Source of the DNA: JBDIBB01 sp039812685
GTDB lineage: Bacteria > Acidobacteriota > Vicinamibacteria > Vicinamibacterales > JAFNAJ01
Length of the DNA: 9,042 nucleotides
Assembly (NCBI GenBank): GCA_039812685.1
Contig: JBDIBB010000151.1
Location: 1 to 9,042, forward strand
Direction of reading: 5' to 3'
The position numbers and the translations under genes were made by a program. Every line of letters starts with the position of its first letter. Positions within the stretch are counted from its first letter, which is position 1. This document shows, piece after piece, positions 7,410 through 9,042 of the stretch. A model generated the notes under the pieces. That model was not told where the DNA came from. It made no database searches and was given only the letters and a program-made list of their open reading frames with translations.

Positions 7410-7679
7410 TCACCTTGGACCCGCGGGTCGAGGCAGCTGGCCTCGGAGTTGGCCGATCCGCGCGTGCAAGGCGTGGAGGTCGTCGTCGCGAGCCTCGAAC
7501 AATTGCCTGGCCTCGGAGAACAGCGGCTCGGCTCGCGACCACGCCTTCATCCAGGCGAGCCGGTCGGCCTCTTCGAGTAGCTTCACGGGGTCGGGCGGTT
7601 GGGCGAGCGCGGAGGACGCAACAAGGGCCCAAGCGGCCAACAACGTTGCATGCCGAGACGAGAGGGTCGAGAACGCCAT
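7410..7679 (-). pseudogene. 5' fragment of the TPR-CHAT gene: signal peptide and first TPR helices
   Basis: The ATG at 7679 is preceded by GGAGG with six bases between, a convincing start. The 89-residue frame encodes a signal peptide (hydrophobic stretch LLAAWALVASSALA, cleavage predicted before QPPDP) and a TPR-like helix pair (EADRLAWMKAWSRAEPLF, then ARIGQLRGQLP), and then ends at a TGA at 7412-7410. The frame of the main CHAT gene takes over at about 7436-7430, where CLDPRVQGDDRLRLR begins and looks like natural TPR protein. A +1 change of phase is needed to join them. The fragment is therefore the broken N-terminus of the CHAT gene rather than a small separate protein. Whether the break is a real mutation, a sequencing or assembly error, or recoding cannot be told from one sequence. 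As I remember relatives, they have roughly 15 more residues at this point, so a small deletion is also possible. Confidence 0.75.
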
Positions 7680-7685
7680 CGCCCG

Positions 7686-7690
7686 CCTCC
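7686..7690 (-). promoter_or_regulatory. Shine-Dalgarno site of the CHAT gene
   Basis: GGAGG on the minus strand lies six bases before the ATG at 7679. It decides the native start of the CHAT gene and shows that the signal-peptide fragment is the true 5' end. Confidence 0.75.
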
Positions 7691-7706
7691 GTGCTGGGGT
7701 GGGAAT

Positions 7707-7735
7707 CTTGTAGCGCGAAGTCCGCCATCGGACAA
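7707..7735 (-). promoter_or_regulatory. Candidate promoter of the CHAT-S41 operon
   Basis: The minus strand has -35 TTGTCC (7735-7730), exactly 17 bases, and -10 TACAAG (7712-7707), each matching four of six consensus bases. The start would fall near 7700, leaving a leader of about 20 bases that holds the GGAGG ribosome site. Two nested inverted repeats lie here: CTTGT (7707-7711) with ACAAG (7732-7736), and GTCCG (7720-7724) with CGGAC (7729-7733). They could form an operator. Confidence 0.45.
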
Positions 7736-7857
7736 GCCCCACCTGGACACGTCGATTGTGGTACGCCCACGCCGTGCCAGCGGGCGATCGCCTCCGAGTT
7801 CAGCGTGACTACTCCTGTCAGCGGTTCGTGCGAAGATCTCGGCCGCGAGGAAGCGAT
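7736..7857. other. Remaining divergent spacer between the CHAT operon and the lipoprotein gene
   Basis: After the CHAT promoter candidate, this stretch should hold the promoter of the lipoprotein hydrolase. I see no convincing -35/-10 pair on the plus strand. The only clear signal is the GAGG ribosome site at 7847-7850. Short open frames crossing it have no recognisable content. Confidence 0.4.
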
Positions 7858-9042
7858 GTGTCCCTGAAGCCCGTGTCACCCCGACGGCTCGCCGCAGGCC
7901 GAGCGACCTGGCTTGCGAGCCTCCTTGTTCTGGCAATCGGCTGCACAGCCCATCGTCCCCTGAGGACAATGGTCGATGGTCCCATGCGCAGGGTGGCAAC
8001 CTCGATCGATCAACTGGAGGACCCTTCGCCTCAAGGGCACGTCCACAGACGGGCCGTCGCCTCGGCGGCGCTTGAAGAACACCAGGGTTTCAACCTCGCC
8101 GTGATCGAAATCGACGACCAAGGGGAACTCTGGAGTCGTCAAGCAGCGGAACAGGTCCTTTCTGAGCTGAGGTCTGTCTACGACCACAGCCCTGGCGGCG
8201 TCAACGTGTTCGTGTTCCTGCACGGATGGAAGCATAACGCGAGCGTCTGCGACGAGAACTTGGCATGCTATCGCGAGCTGCTGGCCTACCTGGCCGAAAG
8301 GGAGGAGAGAACTCAACGTGGGCGTCCTGTATGGGGGATCTACCTCTCCTGGCGGGGCAAGAGCCTCAGCGCCCCTTTGCTGAAGGAGTTCTCCCTCTGG
8401 AGTCGAAAGGCGACCGCTGAACGAGTTGGGAGAAACGGAGTCACAGAGGTCCTGGCGAAGTTGGATTCTCTTCATCGCAACTCGCTGGAGGGGAAATCAG
8501 CATCGACTTCCAGGAGCCGTCTGACGATCATCGGCCATAGCTTCGGAGCGAGCATGGCCTTTTCAGCCTACGGGGGTGTGCTGAAAGAGCGCTTGACCGC
8601 CTTCCTCTCTGGTGGATCCAACAAAGCCACTCAGTTTCGTGGGTGCGGATCATTGCTGGTCTTGGCGAACCCCGCCTTCGAAGCGTCGGTCTACCAAGGG
8701 CTTCACCATTTGGCGGGCGAAGCGACACAGTGGCCGGTTGATCAACCTCTGGTCGTGCTGACCGCTGGCTCCGAGGGCGACTCGGCCACGCGAGTCGCGT
8801 TTCCGATCGGACGTGCGTTCGCCTCGCTGTTCCAGAGGACCCGCGACTCCGAGCAGAAGAGGCGCCTCCGAACCACTGTCCCGAACTACGGTTCTTTCGT
8901 AACCCATCGCCTCGTACCGACAGAGATGGAAACCATACGGACGAACAGGAGGAAGAACGAGGCATGCTCGTGCCCAGAACGCTTGCGAAGCGTCCTCGCA
9001 CCTCGTACCTTTGGTCAGGCCCCTCCGCCGCCTGCGCGTTTG
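7858..9042 (+). CDS. Lipoprotein alpha/beta hydrolase, 3' end cut by window edge
   Basis: The frame opens at a GTG at 7858, with GAGG seven bases upstream, and continues to 9042 without a stop (395 codons). The N-terminus has Arg9-Arg10, a hydrophobic stretch WLASLLVLAIGC and a lipobox-like cysteine, Cys29, so the protein is probably an outer-envelope lipoprotein. The body shows alpha/beta hydrolase marks: NVFVFLHGWKHNA (HGW, 122-124, oxyanion region), GIYLSWRG, and the nucleophile elbow IIGHSFGA with Ser228. LLVLANPAFE and PLVVLTAG follow as later core strands, and THRLVP near 355-360 may carry the catalytic His. Codon use is less G+C-rich than in the other genes (32 of 60 bases at 8461-8520), which suggests a different origin. 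It is divergent from the CHAT operon across a 178-base gap. The substrate is unknown; esterase or lipase is possible. Confidence 0.8.
   Translation, partial: MSLKPVSPRRLAAGRATWLASLLVLAIGCTAHRPLRTMVDGPMRRVATSIDQLEDPSPQGHVHRRAVASAALEEHQGFNLAVIEIDDQGELWSRQAAEQVLSELRSVYDHSPGGVNVFVFLHGWKHNASVCDENLACYRELLAYLAEREERTQRGRPVWGIYLSWRGKSLSAPLLKEFSLWSRKATAERVGRNGVTEVLAKLDSLHRNSLEGKSASTSRSRLTIIGHSFGASMAFSAYGGVLKERLTAFLSGGSNKATQFRGCGSLLVLANPAFEASVYQGLHHLAGEATQWPVDQPLVVLTAGSEGDSATRVAFPIGRAFASLFQRTRDSEQKRRLRTTVPNYGSFVTHRLVPTEMETIRTNRRKNEACSCPERLRSVLAPRTFGQAPPPPARL

Noticed and set aside
7425..7440. Programmed +1 frameshift site in the CHAT gene
   Set aside because: A +1 shift at CCT-C would join the frames, but there is no slow codon, stop codon or internal Shine-Dalgarno stimulator as in known +1 sites. 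Mutation or sequence error is simpler.
7876..8475. 199-codon minus-strand frame opposite the lipoprotein hydrolase
   Set aside because: The plus strand shows a signal peptide, HGW and GHSFG; the minus frame shows no family features.

Overview
The window is strongly GC-rich (about 72% G+C in a sampled block inside the CHAT gene) and densely coding. Long open frames lie opposite almost every gene, as expected at this composition. No rRNA, tRNA, transposase, CRISPR array or phage gene is visible. Secreted polysaccharide esterases, an exported TPR-CHAT protein and an S41 peptidase together fit a soil or sediment Acidobacteriota-like bacterium. That placement is inference from gene content, not from a marker gene.

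Layout. (1) Positions 1-2962, minus strand: a two-gene esterase unit. An exported type B carboxylesterase is followed after 4 bases by an exported CE15 glucuronoyl-esterase-like enzyme, cut by the left window edge. (2) Positions 2963-3114: a divergent control region with a perfect 8+8 bp palindrome that overlaps the -35 elements of both candidate promoters. (3) Positions 3115-3816, plus strand: a TetR-family regulator. (4) Positions 3870-7679, minus strand: a TPR-CHAT cysteine peptidase gene whose 3' end overlaps, by ATGA, the start of a PDZ-containing S41 peptidase gene. The TPR-CHAT reading frame is broken near 7430: the signal peptide and first TPR helix lie in one frame and the remainder in another. 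(5) Positions 7858-9042, plus strand: a lipoprotein alpha/beta hydrolase with visibly lower G+C, cut by the right edge.

How the parts may work together. The TetR protein probably represses both the esterase pair and itself through the shared palindrome. The esterases look suited to breaking ester links in plant cell-wall carbohydrate or lignin-carbohydrate material outside the cytoplasm. The CHAT and S41 genes are translationally coupled, so they are likely made together as a two-peptidase module. The CHAT partner carries an export signal and the S41 partner does not, which is unresolved. The divergent lipoprotein hydrolase shares the upstream region of this module, but no functional link is shown.
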